Below, one piece after another: positions 27,382 to 35,987 of a stretch of DNA of 64,000 bases. Source of the stretch: Paracoccaceae bacterium. Its GTDB lineage: Bacteria > Pseudomonadota > Alphaproteobacteria > Rhodobacterales > Rhodobacteraceae. The translations under genes were made by a program, and so were the position numbers. The notes under the pieces are model-generated. The model was not told the origin of the DNA and did not search any database. It saw only the letters and a program-made list of their open reading frames with translations. The stretch is taken from positions 594,198 through 658,197 of the forward strand of contig JAAFAB010000001.1 in assembly GCA_018222585.1 (NCBI GenBank). The letters run 5' to 3'. Position 1 is the first letter of the stretch. The number at the start of each line of letters is the position of its first letter.

Positions 27382-27509
27382 GTGAAATCCTCTGGTGAAA
27401 GGCATTGGCTTTCCCCGAGGTTAGCAGGCTCCGCGCGCCGAGAGAACGGATTTCGCATCGCCCCTCACGGATCGCGCCCGTTCCGTCGCGCTCCCGCAAT
27501 CGCGCCGCG

Positions 27510-27920
27510 TCAACCGGCGGCCGGGAAGATCGCCCGGGTGGCCGCGACACCGGCCCAGGCCGAGACCCCGGTCAGCACGGTGCCCCAGGTCAGATCCACG
27601 GCCACCATGGTGGGCGACCAGTCGCGCATCACGGCATAGCTGGTGAATTCGTAGGTGCCGTAGGCCATGGCGCCGAGCAGCGCACCGCTCAGCAGCGCCT
27701 TCAGCGGACGGTCGTCTTCCAGCGCCGGCACCGAGACGAACCAGAGCAGCGCCCCGACGTAGAAGAGGTAGAAGACCGCCGCCACCCCGAGGCGCGGGTC
27801 GGCGAGCAGCTGGTCGCCGAGGCGGGTTTCAAAGAGCGGCCGCATGACGGTCTTCAGCATCAGGGCATCGAGGCCGAGGAAGATCAGCGCGGTGATCAGG
27901 TAGAGGGTGAGCATTTGCAT
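27510..27920 (-). CDS. DUF2177 family membrane protein
   Basis: 136 residues with four transmembrane helices. DUF2177 features are LIFLGLDALMLKTVMRPLFE, GVAAVFYLFYVGALLWFVSVP, AMAYGTYEFTSYAVMRDW and the final VDLTWGTVLTG helix. The function of the family is not known. Start codons at 27920 or 27914 are both possible. Upstream lies a 368-base gene-free gap. Confidence 0.88.
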   Translation of the reverse strand: MQMLTLYLITALIFLGLDALMLKTVMRPLFETRLGDQLLADPRLGVAAVFYLFYVGALLWFVSVPALEDDRPLKALLSGALLGAMAYGTYEFTSYAVMRDWSPTMVAVDLTWGTVLTGVSAWAGVAATRAIFPAAG

Positions 27921-28288
27921 GTGACGATTTCCCGAGTGGTCAGCAGGGATACGCAGCCCGGGGCGGGACGGATCAGTTTGGGAGGGGGCCGGCTCAGGGC
28001 ATGGCCGGATTTCCTGCTACCGGCAGGACCCGCGCCTGACCGGGGGCATGGTGGGTTGGCACCTGCCCTGGGGGTGGCGGAGCGAGGTGCGGGGCCGCAA
28101 TGATATCGCGGGCCGGCGGTCGGCGGGCTGAACCCCGCCATATGGGTGCTGGGGAGAGAAGCCAACAATCGAGGGCGTAGGGTGGATGGCAATCCACCGC
28201 CTGGCGGGGGGAGGAGTGAGAGCGAGACCAGTCTGAGCCGTCTAAAGCTCTACCGGGCTTGAGAATTGGAATTGCCGCTCCTGCGACC
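27921..28288. other. Gene-free gap with a repeat-like hairpin
   Basis: 368 bases separate the DUF2177 gene start from the stop of the low-GC membrane protein gene. I find no credible gene in it. The one readable structure is the hairpin element at 28175-28198, listed separately. The right part (about 28200-28290) is already less GC-rich than the left. Confidence 0.6.
28175..28198 (+). repeat. REP-like hairpin element, copy 1
   Basis: GCGTAG followed by GGTGGAT (28181-28187), loop GGCA, ATCCACC (28192-28198). It belongs to the same family as two units in the composite element at 40834-40916: the GCGTAG lead and the seven-base stem are conserved in form while the stem bases covary. Confidence 0.65.
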
Positions 28289-29446
28289 TCATATCTTGAA
28301 TCGGCGACGGACCGAGAAACCGAATAGGAAGATGAGGCCGAGGCATAGGTAGCTGTAGAAGAACTGGACGACCGCGACCCAGGGCTCTGTCGGCACCACA
28401 AGCTTTCGGGTCGAAAAGACATTCACCGGAGAGAAGATGCTCTCGGTCGCGCCAACCACGGCGCGCGAGAACTGGGCGCGCATATCATCGCCAAAAAGCA
28501 CGTTTCGCCAGCCATCCGCCGCGCTTCCGGCTGGCACGCCGCTCGCAACCGGAGTCGGGTCAATGCCGGGTACAGAGCCAAAGCAGAGCAGCAGGTTCAG
28601 GAAAACCGCGAAGGACAGGAGCAGCCAGAGTAACGGGCGCCACAGGCTGAGGCCGTAGTTCCCAAAGAGCCACCAGAGTTTCAGGAATATTCGCTCCGGC
28701 CAATCTGCCTTGTAGTAATCTACTGAAAGCTGATGCCCGCGCATTTGATGCGCAAGCTTGGCGTCCTCTTTCTCTTGTGCCCAACGGTGCAAGCGTCGGA
28801 AGGCAACCGCATCCATCCGAAGCCAAACTGGCCAGTCTTTCTTTGACGACTGTGACTTCATAGGTCGCTTGGAGAAATGCACGCCAGATACTTCGAGACT
28901 TCGGATGAGCGGCTCTTCTTCGACCTCAATCATGAGGATCCGACCTCCGCGAATGACAATATCCGGGTTTCCGTCACCTGAGATTATCAAGCGGCCAATC
29001 ACACAATTCTCAAACCGTACTGTGCCAAACCCGTCTAGCGTCAATGTGCCAACCGACAAGTCTCTAAGCACGCTATCGCGCACTCGGAGCCCGCCTTCAA
29101 TAAACCTCAACCCGCTAATTTCTTGAGAGTTCAGGGCGAGCTCGGAATACCCGCCCCTTGCGACTATCTGAAGCGTCTCTAGCTCACGGCCTTTGAGACC
29201 AGGGAGCAAGATATCGCGAACTTCTTCCTCAATTACCCCACGGCGACCAATAGAAACATCTACGCGGAGTGGAGTGTCACTTTCTAGCCTATTGGCGGCC
29301 TCAAGTAACGCCTTAGCCGACGTGTATCTTGCAGGGCCACTTGAAATATCATCGAATAATGTAAGTTTGGAAGTTTCCCGACTTGCGTTCCGCAAGAGCG
29401 CCGAAAGGCGTGGATCATCCGCTCCTTCCGGCACCAATCTGGTCAC
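28289..29446 (-). CDS. Low-GC membrane protein with beta-rich domain and two C-terminal helices
   Basis: 385 residues from a GTG whose bases overlap the thyX stop (GTGA), or 394 from an ATG at 29473. Residues about 1-60 are polar. About 60-190 is a run of short, regularly spaced hydrophobic strands ([35 protein letters not shown]) suggesting a right-handed beta-helix like that of pentapeptide-repeat proteins. About 215-255 is charged and helical ([20 protein letters not shown]). Two transmembrane helices follow (about 265-290, [17 protein letters not shown]; and near the end, [17 protein letters not shown]) with a basic tail. The YG-S-RPL start of the first helix recalls ion-channel-like tails of pentapeptide membrane proteins. 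GC is clearly low (42-55% in lines counted). Function unknown. Confidence 0.75.
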   Translation of the reverse strand: MTRLVPEGADDPRLSALLRNASRETSKLTLFDDISSGPARYTSAKALLEAANRLESDTPLRVDVSIGRRGVIEEEVRDILLPGLKGRELETLQIVARGGYSELALNSQEISGLRFIEGGLRVRDSVLRDLSVGTLTLDGFGTVRFENCVIGRLIISGDGNPDIVIRGGRILMIEVEEEPLIRSLEVSGVHFSKRPMKSQSSKKDWPVWLRMDAVAFRRLHRWAQEKEDAKLAHQMRGHQLSVDYYKADWPERIFLKLWWLFGNYGLSLWRPLLWLLLSFAVFLNLLLCFGSVPGIDPTPVASGVPAGSAADGWRNVLFGDDMRAQFSRAVVGATESIFSPVNVFSTRKLVVPTEPWVAVVQFFYSYLCLGLIFLFGFSVRRRFKI

Positions 29447-30351
29447 CCGACAACCCCCATAAACTCCCGCCATTCCCGCTTGCTCATGCCGCAATTCTCT
29501 TCGGTCACCTCTTCCCCGGCGATCATCCTCCGCAGACAGTCCACCATCTGCGCCGACATCGTCACCGCGCCCAGGCGGTAATCCTCGAAGGCCCTGTAGG
29601 CGAAGGGGACCCAGTCGGCGACCAGCTTGCAGATCTCCTCGGCATAGACGCGGATCTCGTATTGCGCATGGGCGTCGGCGCGCAGGCGGAGGAAATGCAG
29701 GAGGTTGTGCAGGTCCACCTTCCAATACCATTGCGTGTAGATGTTGGCGGGCAGGTTCATCCGCGCCAGCTCGCGCGCGAGTCCCTGCTGGCCGTCCTCC
29801 TGGCTGATCATCTCGGCATAATGGTCATAGGCACGGGCCGAATCCGCCTTGAGGTATTCCAGCACACGGGCGGCCTCGTCGCCCTCCAGCGCCTCGCCCC
29901 GGCCCTGGTTGTTGACCACCGATTGCGCCGCAAGGTGCTCGGGCGCGGGAATGTAGAACTCGCGGTCGAGGATCGAGTAGCGGGCCGAGTACTCGTTGAC
30001 GTTGGCGGTGCGGTGGCGGATCCACTGGCGGGCGACGAAGACCGGCAGCTTCACGTGCAGCTTCAGCTCGCACATCTCGAAGGGGGTGCTGTGCCAGTGG
30101 CGCATCAGGTACCGGATCAGCCCCTCGTCGTTCTGCACCGACTTGGTGCCGCGCCCGTAGCTGACCCGCGCCGCTTGGCAGATGGCCGCATCGTCGCCCA
30201 TGTAGTCGACCACCCGCACGAAACCGTGGTCGAGCACCGGGTAGGCCCTGTAGAGATGCGCCTCCATCCCCGGCACGGTGGCCCGCAGGGTGGGCTGCGC
30301 CTGGGCACGCAGCGCATCGATTTCGGCCTGCTGGTCAGAGGAGAGCGGCAT
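29443..30351 (-). CDS. thyX: FAD-dependent thymidylate synthase ThyX
   Basis: Flavin-dependent enzyme converting dUMP to dTMP, replacing ThyA. The 302-residue protein carries the ThyX signature [14 protein letters not shown] at 112-125 (consensus RHRxxSxNxxSxRY, with Ala for the first Ser). Flanking family residues include [17 protein letters not shown] and [18 protein letters not shown]. It is somewhat longer than many ThyX proteins because of an N-terminal extension of about 35 residues, common in alphaproteobacteria. Downstream the membrane protein gene overlaps by 4 bases. Upstream is a 210-base divergent region. Confidence 0.96.
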   Translation of the reverse strand: MPLSSDQQAEIDALRAQAQPTLRATVPGMEAHLYRAYPVLDHGFVRVVDYMGDDAAICQAARVSYGRGTKSVQNDEGLIRYLMRHWHSTPFEMCELKLHVKLPVFVARQWIRHRTANVNEYSARYSILDREFYIPAPEHLAAQSVVNNQGRGEALEGDEAARVLEYLKADSARAYDHYAEMISQEDGQQGLARELARMNLPANIYTQWYWKVDLHNLLHFLRLRADAHAQYEIRVYAEEICKLVADWVPFAYRAFEDYRLGAVTMSAQMVDCLRRMIAGEEVTEENCGMSKREWREFMGVVG

Positions 30352-30561
30352 CGGGCGAATCCTTTACACTGGAATGGTTCCGCAAAGGGTATCTTGTGGC
30401 AGGGCGAAGCGGAACCTCCAGATACGGTAGGGCATTTCCGCCGCACCCGGGCGAAGAACGCCCCGTAAGGTCCGTTCAAGATTGACTTTTCACCCCCCTC
30501 CACCGACGCTTCCCGCAACGCGGCCCGCGAGAGGCCGGTCGAGCATAGATGAGGCAGTGAC

Positions 30562-31581
30562 ATGGCAAGGACCTGGATCCTTCTGCTGCTGGCGGCCCTG
30601 GCTGTCAGCGCGTGCGGGAATTCTTCGAATCCCTTCGATGGCGACGAAGCGACGGATGATTCCGGCGGTGGCGACGACGACGGGTCGGGGATCGACAGCG
30701 ACCGCGAACTGCCGCCCGGCACCTCTTCTCCCGACCCCGACGACTCGATCTTCCGCCGCGAGGCGCAGAACGACGAGGGCGGCGGCTATGTCTCGGGCGT
30801 CAGCTACAATTCCGGCAGCGACACCTTCATCGTCGATGGCCTCGCCTTCGACGGGGACAACGAATACACCCGGGTCGTCGCGCCCTTTGGCTCCCTGGGC
30901 GGCTACGCGCTCTACGAGGGGGCGGTCACCTACGAGGATACGGAGACCGGCAACGCGATCAGCCAGCTTCTGCACCGGGCGATCTACGGCGTATCCACCA
31001 GCGGCAACACCGAGTTCGCCATCGCCCGCTCGGGCGGCTACGTGCCCTATGGCTTCGGCGGCTTCATCTACCAGCGCAACGGCTCGGTGACCCTGCCGAC
31101 CAACGGCCAGGCGACCTACAGCGGCGGATACGGCGGGCTGCGCGTCTTCGAAGGGTCCAGCGGGATCGAGTATTCGCAGGGCGACATGACCGTGGACATC
31201 GACTTCGAGGACTTCAACACGGGCGCGGGGGTGAAGGGCGAGATCACCAACCGGCGGGTCTACGCGGCCGACGGCACCGACGTGACCTCGGATATCACCA
31301 CTGCGCTGGACGCCACTGCGCTGCCGACACTGACCTTCGTGGTCGAACCCGGCGTCGCGGACAGCAACGGCGAGATCTCGGGCAGCGTTGTCAGCTATTC
31401 CCAGAACGAAGGCGTGGCCGAAGATTACGAAACCGGGACCTACTACGCGATCCTGTCCGAGGGCGACAAGGACACGGTGAATGCGGACGAGATCGTCGGC
31501 ATCATCGTCATGACCTCGGATGATCCGCGTGTCGACGGGCGGGTCGTGCAGGAAACCGGCGGCTTCATCCTGTATCGCTGA
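30562..31581 (+). CDS. Surface lipoprotein, probable Slam (type XI secretion) substrate
   Basis: 339-residue lipoprotein. The signal ends in a lipobox, AVSACG, putting the lipidated Cys at about residue 18. It is followed by a very acidic Gly/Asp/Ser tether (about 20-70) typical of surface-exposed lipoproteins. The remainder is rich in Gly, Tyr and Thr in alternating patterns (VSGVSYNSGSDTFIVDGLAF, TDEIVG-type strands) and ends with a small barrel-like domain reminiscent of the TbpB/HphA handle or barrel domains. It lies 4 bases upstream of a Slam-like gene, the classic substrate-translocon order. The ligand is unknown. Confidence 0.7.
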   Translation: MARTWILLLLAALAVSACGNSSNPFDGDEATDDSGGGDDDGSGIDSDRELPPGTSSPDPDDSIFRREAQNDEGGGYVSGVSYNSGSDTFIVDGLAFDGDNEYTRVVAPFGSLGGYALYEGAVTYEDTETGNAISQLLHRAIYGVSTSGNTEFAIARSGGYVPYGFGGFIYQRNGSVTLPTNGQATYSGGYGGLRVFEGSSGIEYSQGDMTVDIDFEDFNTGAGVKGEITNRRVYAADGTDVTSDITTALDATALPTLTFVVEPGVADSNGEISGSVVSYSQNEGVAEDYETGTYYAILSEGDKDTVNADEIVGIIVMTSDDPRVDGRVVQETGGFILYR

Positions 31582-31585
31582 ACCG

Positions 31586-32995
31586 ATGCGCCGCCCCGCC
31601 GCAGTCCCGCCCCGCCCCGCCCGTGGCGGCTGGCCCGCCGCGATGCTGGCGCTGGCGCTGCTGGCGGCACCGGAAGCGGGCCGTGCCGAGGAGGCGCTTT
31701 TCGAGCTGACGCCGGTGCAGATGCGCGCCCTTGCCGTCACCCGTATGCAGAAGGGCGACCTGGGCACCACGCGTGACCTGGCGCGGGCGCTGGTGGCGCG
31801 GGATCCGGACGATTTCGCCGCCCAGTTGCTGCTGGCGCAATCGGCCCGCGCCCTTGGCGCCGAGGCCGAGGCCGGGCGGGCCGCCTCGGCCGCCTGGCGC
31901 TGCGCCGCAACCGAAGAAGAACGCTATGCCGCCGCGCTGATCCGGGCGCAGGTGCTGGCCAGCGCCGGGCATCACACCCGCGCCCAGCTGTGGCTGCGCC
32001 GCGCCGCCGAGGCCGCGCCCAGCCCCGCCACCCGGGCCCGTGCGATCCGTGACTTCAAGTATGTCCGCCTGCGCAACCCCTGGTCGACCCAGTTCAGCCT
32101 GGCGGTGACGCCCTCGGACAACATCAACAACGGCTCGGTGCACGACCGCTTCACCATCGACGGGCTGCCCTGGGAATTCGCCCTCTCGGGCGAGGCCCGG
32201 GCGCTGAGCGGGGTCGAGCTGAGTTTCGGCGCCGATACCCGCTACCGCCTGTCCCAGACCGAAACCGAGGCCACCGACATCCTGTTGCGCGCCAGCCACC
32301 GTACCTATCGGCTGTCGGACGCGGCCCGCGCCGCGGCGCCGGATGCCGAAGGCAGCGACTATGCCTATACCAGCCTGGCGGCGGGTCTCGGCCAGCGGAT
32401 GCTGACCGGCGCCCCCGGCAACGAGTTGGTGATGACCGCCTGGGCCGGACAGAACTGGTACGGCGGCGATCCCTACGGCGCCTTCCTGCGCGGCGAGGCC
32501 CGGCTGCAGCACGCACTCTCGCCACGCAACCGGCTGACCACCTCTGTCTCGGTCGAAGCGCGCCGGGGCGACGCCGCGCCCGAGGCCGACGTGGGGCTGC
32601 TCTCGCTCGGCTGGGATCATGCCTGGACCGGCGGTCAGGTCAGCCTCTATGGCAGCTACACGCGCTCCAGCTCGGATTTCAGCTCGGCCGACTACAGCGA
32701 TCTGCGGTTCGGGGCGCGGCTGGCACCGAAGGCGGACTGGCTGGGGCAGACCCTGGGCGCCGATCCGCTGCTGACGCTGGAGGCGCGCAGCCGGGACTTC
32801 GACAGCTCGCCCTACAGCTTCGACGGGCGCCAGGACGAGGAGCTCCGCGCCGAAGTGCAATTCACCTTCCACGATCTCGACTACATGGGCTTCAACCCGG
32901 TGGTGACGCTGGAGACCGCCAGGACCACCTCGAACATCGCCATCTACGAGACCACGCGCACCGGCATCGGGCTGTCGGTCCGCTCGGCCTTCTGA
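31586..32995 (+). CDS. Slam-like outer-membrane translocon (DUF560, type XI secretion)
   Basis: 469 residues. A signal peptide (about 10-35) is followed by a TPR-type helical domain (about 45-160: LARALVARDPDDFAAQLLLA, IRAQVLASAGHHTRAQLWLR). The C-terminal part, about 300 residues, is an outer-membrane beta-barrel beginning NPWSTQFSLAVTPSDNINNG and ending in a C-terminal Phe (GIGLSVRSAF). TPR plus barrel with that entry motif is the signature of surface lipoprotein assembly modulators, which flip lipoproteins across the outer membrane. The neighbouring lipoprotein gene 4 bases upstream is the likely cargo. Confidence 0.78.
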   Translation: MRRPAAVPPRPARGGWPAAMLALALLAAPEAGRAEEALFELTPVQMRALAVTRMQKGDLGTTRDLARALVARDPDDFAAQLLLAQSARALGAEAEAGRAASAAWRCAATEEERYAAALIRAQVLASAGHHTRAQLWLRRAAEAAPSPATRARAIRDFKYVRLRNPWSTQFSLAVTPSDNINNGSVHDRFTIDGLPWEFALSGEARALSGVELSFGADTRYRLSQTETEATDILLRASHRTYRLSDAARAAAPDAEGSDYAYTSLAAGLGQRMLTGAPGNELVMTAWAGQNWYGGDPYGAFLRGEARLQHALSPRNRLTTSVSVEARRGDAAPEADVGLLSLGWDHAWTGGQVSLYGSYTRSSSDFSSADYSDLRFGARLAPKADWLGQTLGADPLLTLEARSRDFDSSPYSFDGRQDEELRAEVQFTFHDLDYMGFNPVVTLETARTTSNIAIYETTRTGIGLSVRSAF

Positions 32996-33087
32996 GGCTT
33001 TCGCATCGACAACGCCGGTGCCTCTGCTACCTTTCCACCGCAAGCGCCCCGCGATGCCCCGGGGCGGACTTTCGAAAGGAACGCGCA

Positions 33088-33516
33088 ATGAAACTCCGCT
33101 ATCTGCACACCATGGTCCGGGTCAAGGACCTGGAGAAATCCATGGCCTTTTACGAACTGCTGGGCCTGAAGGAGACCCGGCGTATCGACAACGAGGGCGG
33201 TCGTTTCAGCCTGATCTTCATGGCCCCGGAAGGCCAGGAAGAGTGCTCGGTCGAACTGACCTACAACTGGGACGGCGACGACGGCCTGCCCTCTGACAGC
33301 CGCCACTTCGGCCACCTCGCCTACCGTGTCGAAAACATCTACGAGCTGTGCCAGAAGCTGATGGACGCCGGCGTGACCATCAACCGCCCGCCGCGGGACG
33401 GCCACATGGCCTTCGTGCGCAGCCCCGACAATATCTCGATCGAGCTGCTGCAGGAGGGCGGATCGCTGGAGCCGGCCGAGCCCTGGGCCTCGATGGAGAA
33501 CACGGGGCACTGGTAA
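33088..33516 (+). CDS. gloA: Lactoylglutathione lyase (glyoxalase I)
   Basis: Metalloenzyme detoxifying methylglyoxal with glutathione. The protein is 142 residues, ribosome site GAAAGGAAC. The four metal ligands are in place: His7 (RYLHTMVRV), Glu56 (CSVELTYNW), His76 (FGHLAYRVENIY) and Glu119 (ISIELLQEG). Length and motifs are normal for the bacterial two-domain-swapped enzyme. Confidence 0.95.
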   Translation: MKLRYLHTMVRVKDLEKSMAFYELLGLKETRRIDNEGGRFSLIFMAPEGQEECSVELTYNWDGDDGLPSDSRHFGHLAYRVENIYELCQKLMDAGVTINRPPRDGHMAFVRSPDNISIELLQEGGSLEPAEPWASMENTGHW

Positions 33517-33517
33517 G

Positions 33518-34249
33518 GTGATCCGCACGGGCCGGAAGATGGCACGGGTGGCGGGGCTTCTGGCCCTCGCCCTGGTGCCGCATCCGGCCCAGGCGCAGGC
33601 TCAGGCGCAGGAGTGCCGCTTGGCGCTGTTGCTGGCGCTGGATGTCTCGGCCTCCGTCGACGGGCGCGAATACGCGCTGCAGCGCGACGGGCTGGCGGCG
33701 GCGCTGAACGATCCCGACATCCGCCGTGCCCTGTTGCAGGGCCGCGCCCCGGTTGCCCTCGCGGCCTACGAATGGAGCGGGCGCTACCAGCAGGCGGTGA
33801 TCCTGCCCTGGCGTCTGCTGGACAGCCCCGGCGCCATCGACCACGCCGTCGCCCGCATCGCCGCCGCCCAACGCAGCCACGAGGGCTTTCCCACCGCCGC
33901 GGGCTATGCGCTCGGCTATGGCGCGGGACTGCTGCGCGAGGCGCCCGCCTGCGACCGCGAGGTGATCGACGTCTCCGGCGACGGGGTCAACAACGAGGGC
34001 TTCGCCCCCGGCCTGGCCTACGAGAATTTCCCCTTCGACGGCGTGACGGTGAACGGGCTGGCGATCTCGGGCTCGGACGCCGGGGTGATTGCCTTCTATA
34101 CCGGGGAACTGGCCTTCGGCCCCGGTGCCTTCGTCGAGGTGGCCGAGGGGTTCGCCGACTTCCGCCGCGCCATGACACTGAAGCTGTTCCGGGAACTCAA
34201 CGACATGCGGCTCGGTCGCGGTGGCGAGGTGCCCGAATGCTGCGGCTGA
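33518..34249 (+). CDS. DUF1194 exported vWA-like protein (copy 1)
   Basis: 243 residues from a GTG one base after the gloA stop (an ATG 21 bases later would give 236). A signal peptide ends in a QAQAQAQ stretch at about residue 30. The domain resembles a von Willebrand A fold with a MIDAS-like DVSASVDGREY and later SGDGVNNEG. The family is DUF1194, exported and of unknown function. The last 13 bases overlap the start of a second DUF1194 gene. Confidence 0.85.
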   Translation: MIRTGRKMARVAGLLALALVPHPAQAQAQAQECRLALLLALDVSASVDGREYALQRDGLAAALNDPDIRRALLQGRAPVALAAYEWSGRYQQAVILPWRLLDSPGAIDHAVARIAAAQRSHEGFPTAAGYALGYGAGLLREAPACDREVIDVSGDGVNNEGFAPGLAYENFPFDGVTVNGLAISGSDAGVIAFYTGELAFGPGAFVEVAEGFADFRRAMTLKLFRELNDMRLGRGGEVPECCG

Positions 34250-34962
34250 TCCTCGGGGCGCTGCTGTCGCTGCTGAGCTGCGGCCCGCTGCTGGCCGAGC
34301 AATGCCGCGAGGCGCTGGCGCTCGGCCTCGATGTCTCGGGTTCGGTCGATGCGGGCGAGTACCGGATGCAGCTGGAAGGTCTGGCGGCGGCACTGGACAA
34401 CGCCCAGGTGCGCGAAGCGCTGTTCGCCCTGCCCGGCGCGCCGGTACGGCTGATGGTATACGAATGGAGCGGCCCCGACGACCAGCGCGTGCTGGCCCCC
34501 TGGAGCGAGATCGACTCGGACGCGGCGCTGGCGGCGCTGCAGGCGCGGCTGCGCGGCGCCCGGCGGCAGGCGATGGATCCCTCGACCGCCATCGCCCCGG
34601 CGCTGCGCTTCGGCGCCACGGCCCTGGCCCAGCAGCCGGAATGCTGGCGGCGGGTCCTGGACCTGTCCGGCGACGGGCGCCACAACACCGGCCCCGTGCC
34701 GCGCCAGCAGGATCTGCCGGGGATCACCGTCAACGGGCTGGTCATCGCGCGCGCCGACCGCATCGCCGAGCTCTCGGCCTATTACCGCGCCCATGTGCTG
34801 CGCGGCCCCGACGCTTTTGTCGAAAGCGCCTTCGGCTTCCGCGACTTCGAGGAGGCCATGGTGCGCAAACTTCTGAAAGAGCTGGCGATTCTTCCCCTCG
34901 CCGGGCTTGAGCCGCCGGGGCCGTCGCGCCCCCTGCCGCAACGCGGCGAGAGATTACGTTAA
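34237..34962 (+). CDS. DUF1194 exported vWA-like protein (copy 2)
   Basis: 241 residues beginning with a signal peptide (MLRLILGALLSLLSCGPLLA). The MIDAS-like site is DVSGSVDAGEY, and SGDGRHNTGPVPRQ and GITVNGLVIARAD follow. It is clearly paralogous to the gene just upstream (shared VYEWSG/AYEWSG, TVNGL, GPDAFVE and F-x-DF motifs), so this is a tandem duplication that has diverged a good deal. A basic C-terminal tail after the domain is not shared with copy 1. Confidence 0.85.
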   Translation: MLRLILGALLSLLSCGPLLAEQCREALALGLDVSGSVDAGEYRMQLEGLAAALDNAQVREALFALPGAPVRLMVYEWSGPDDQRVLAPWSEIDSDAALAALQARLRGARRQAMDPSTAIAPALRFGATALAQQPECWRRVLDLSGDGRHNTGPVPRQQDLPGITVNGLVIARADRIAELSAYYRAHVLRGPDAFVESAFGFRDFEEAMVRKLLKELAILPLAGLEPPGPSRPLPQRGERLR

Positions 34963-35049
34963 CCACGGATCGGTCTATCCATTTGGAATTAACCGGATTT
35001 TTGGGAATTTCTCCGATTTTCTCCCCGAGCAGATGCGACGGAGATGTTG

Positions 35050-35550
35050 ATGAGCATTCAGAACGCGATCGGGCCGAGGGTGGCGCCGAGGGAGTTCATG
35101 CAGGGCTACCTGGAGGCGCTGGCGCTGGTCGAACGTCTGCACCGGCTGTTGCTGGACGTGATCAAGGACGAGTTCGAGCGCGTCGGCGTGCTGGAGATCA
35201 ACGCGGTCCAGGCGCTGCTGCTGTTCAACATCGGCGAGAACGAGGTGACGGCGGGCGAGTTGAAGTCGCGCGGCTACTACCAGGGCAGCAATGTCAGCTA
35301 CAACCTGAAAAAGCTGGTCGAGATGGGCTACATGCACCATGAACGCTGCGAGATCGACCGCCGCTCGGTGCGGGTGCGCCTGACCCAGAAGGGGCGCGAG
35401 ATCCGCGATGTCGTCTCGACCCTGTTCGAGCGTCACGCGGAGGGGCTGGAAAGCCGCGGCGTGCTGGATTTCTCCGGTCTCGACGACATCACCACCGCGC
35501 TGCGCCGGGTGGAACGCTTCTGGAGCGACCAGATCAGGTATATCTACTGA
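35050..35550 (+). CDS. MarR-family regulator (LdtR-like)
   Basis: 166 residues from the ATG at 35050, which sits 6 bases after GGAG (an ATG directly after the GGAG at 35044 is less likely). The winged-helix domain spans about 30-125: VLEINAVQALLLFNIGENEV, the recognition helix region SRGYYQGSNVSYNLKKLVEM, and the wing RCEIDRRSVRVRLTQKG. The pattern matches alphaproteobacterial MarR proteins of the LdtR type, which control cell-wall L,D-transpeptidase and stress genes. The targets here are unknown. It is a single-gene unit. Confidence 0.85.
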   Translation: MSIQNAIGPRVAPREFMQGYLEALALVERLHRLLLDVIKDEFERVGVLEINAVQALLLFNIGENEVTAGELKSRGYYQGSNVSYNLKKLVEMGYMHHERCEIDRRSVRVRLTQKGREIRDVVSTLFERHAEGLESRGVLDFSGLDDITTALRRVERFWSDQIRYIY

Positions 35551-35987
35551 GACTGCCGGAACCTCGGATCTCTCCCGCGACAGCCATCGTTCTGGACCCG
35601 CCTCGTGCATCTTCCGCAGGCATGGTGCGTGCGAACCCACCTGACCTTGCCAGCCTCCGAAGCCCTGCCCCCTGCGCCCGGTCCCTTGCCCGGTCGCAAG
35701 GGTGAGTCGCGCAGCGGCCCGATAGCGGCCCTGACGCTGCGCCGCGGCGCAATCCAGGGCTGTGCCACGCGGCTCGCAATCGCGAATTCCGGCATTTCAC
35801 TGACGTTCCCGTGAAGCCGCGCCATAGGTCACTCTCAAATTTACGTTACAAAGCGGCCCTTTTTGCGGCAGTGCGGCAATCCGCCCCGGTGTTGTCCGGC
35901 GCAACAAGGCGTAGCCCGGCCATGTTCCCACTCCGGGCCGGCGGCCGCTCCTCCTTCTGACCGCCGGAAGACCAAGAGGCGAAGACG
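35551..35987. other. Gene-free region upstream of cyoABCD
   Basis: 437 bases with no credible gene. The only moderately AT-rich patch is around 35838-35872 (CAAATTTACGTTACAA and CCTTTTTGCGGCA), which is the likeliest promoter zone for the cyo operon. I see no clear FNR or ArcA-type box. Confidence 0.5.

Noticed and set aside
27405-28103. 232-codon plus-strand frame across the DUF2177 gene and the gap beyond
   Set aside because: Mostly antisense to the DUF2177 gene. The part in the gap has a skewed composition and no start signal.
35534-35825. Short frames in the gap upstream of cyoA
   Set aside because: No ribosome site, skewed composition, and mutual overlap on both strands.
35844-35850. 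A third TGTAACG (minus strand) as a SigF -35 element
   Set aside because: The position 14 bases downstream reads ACCTAT, not CGCGAA, and no credible gene lies in that direction.
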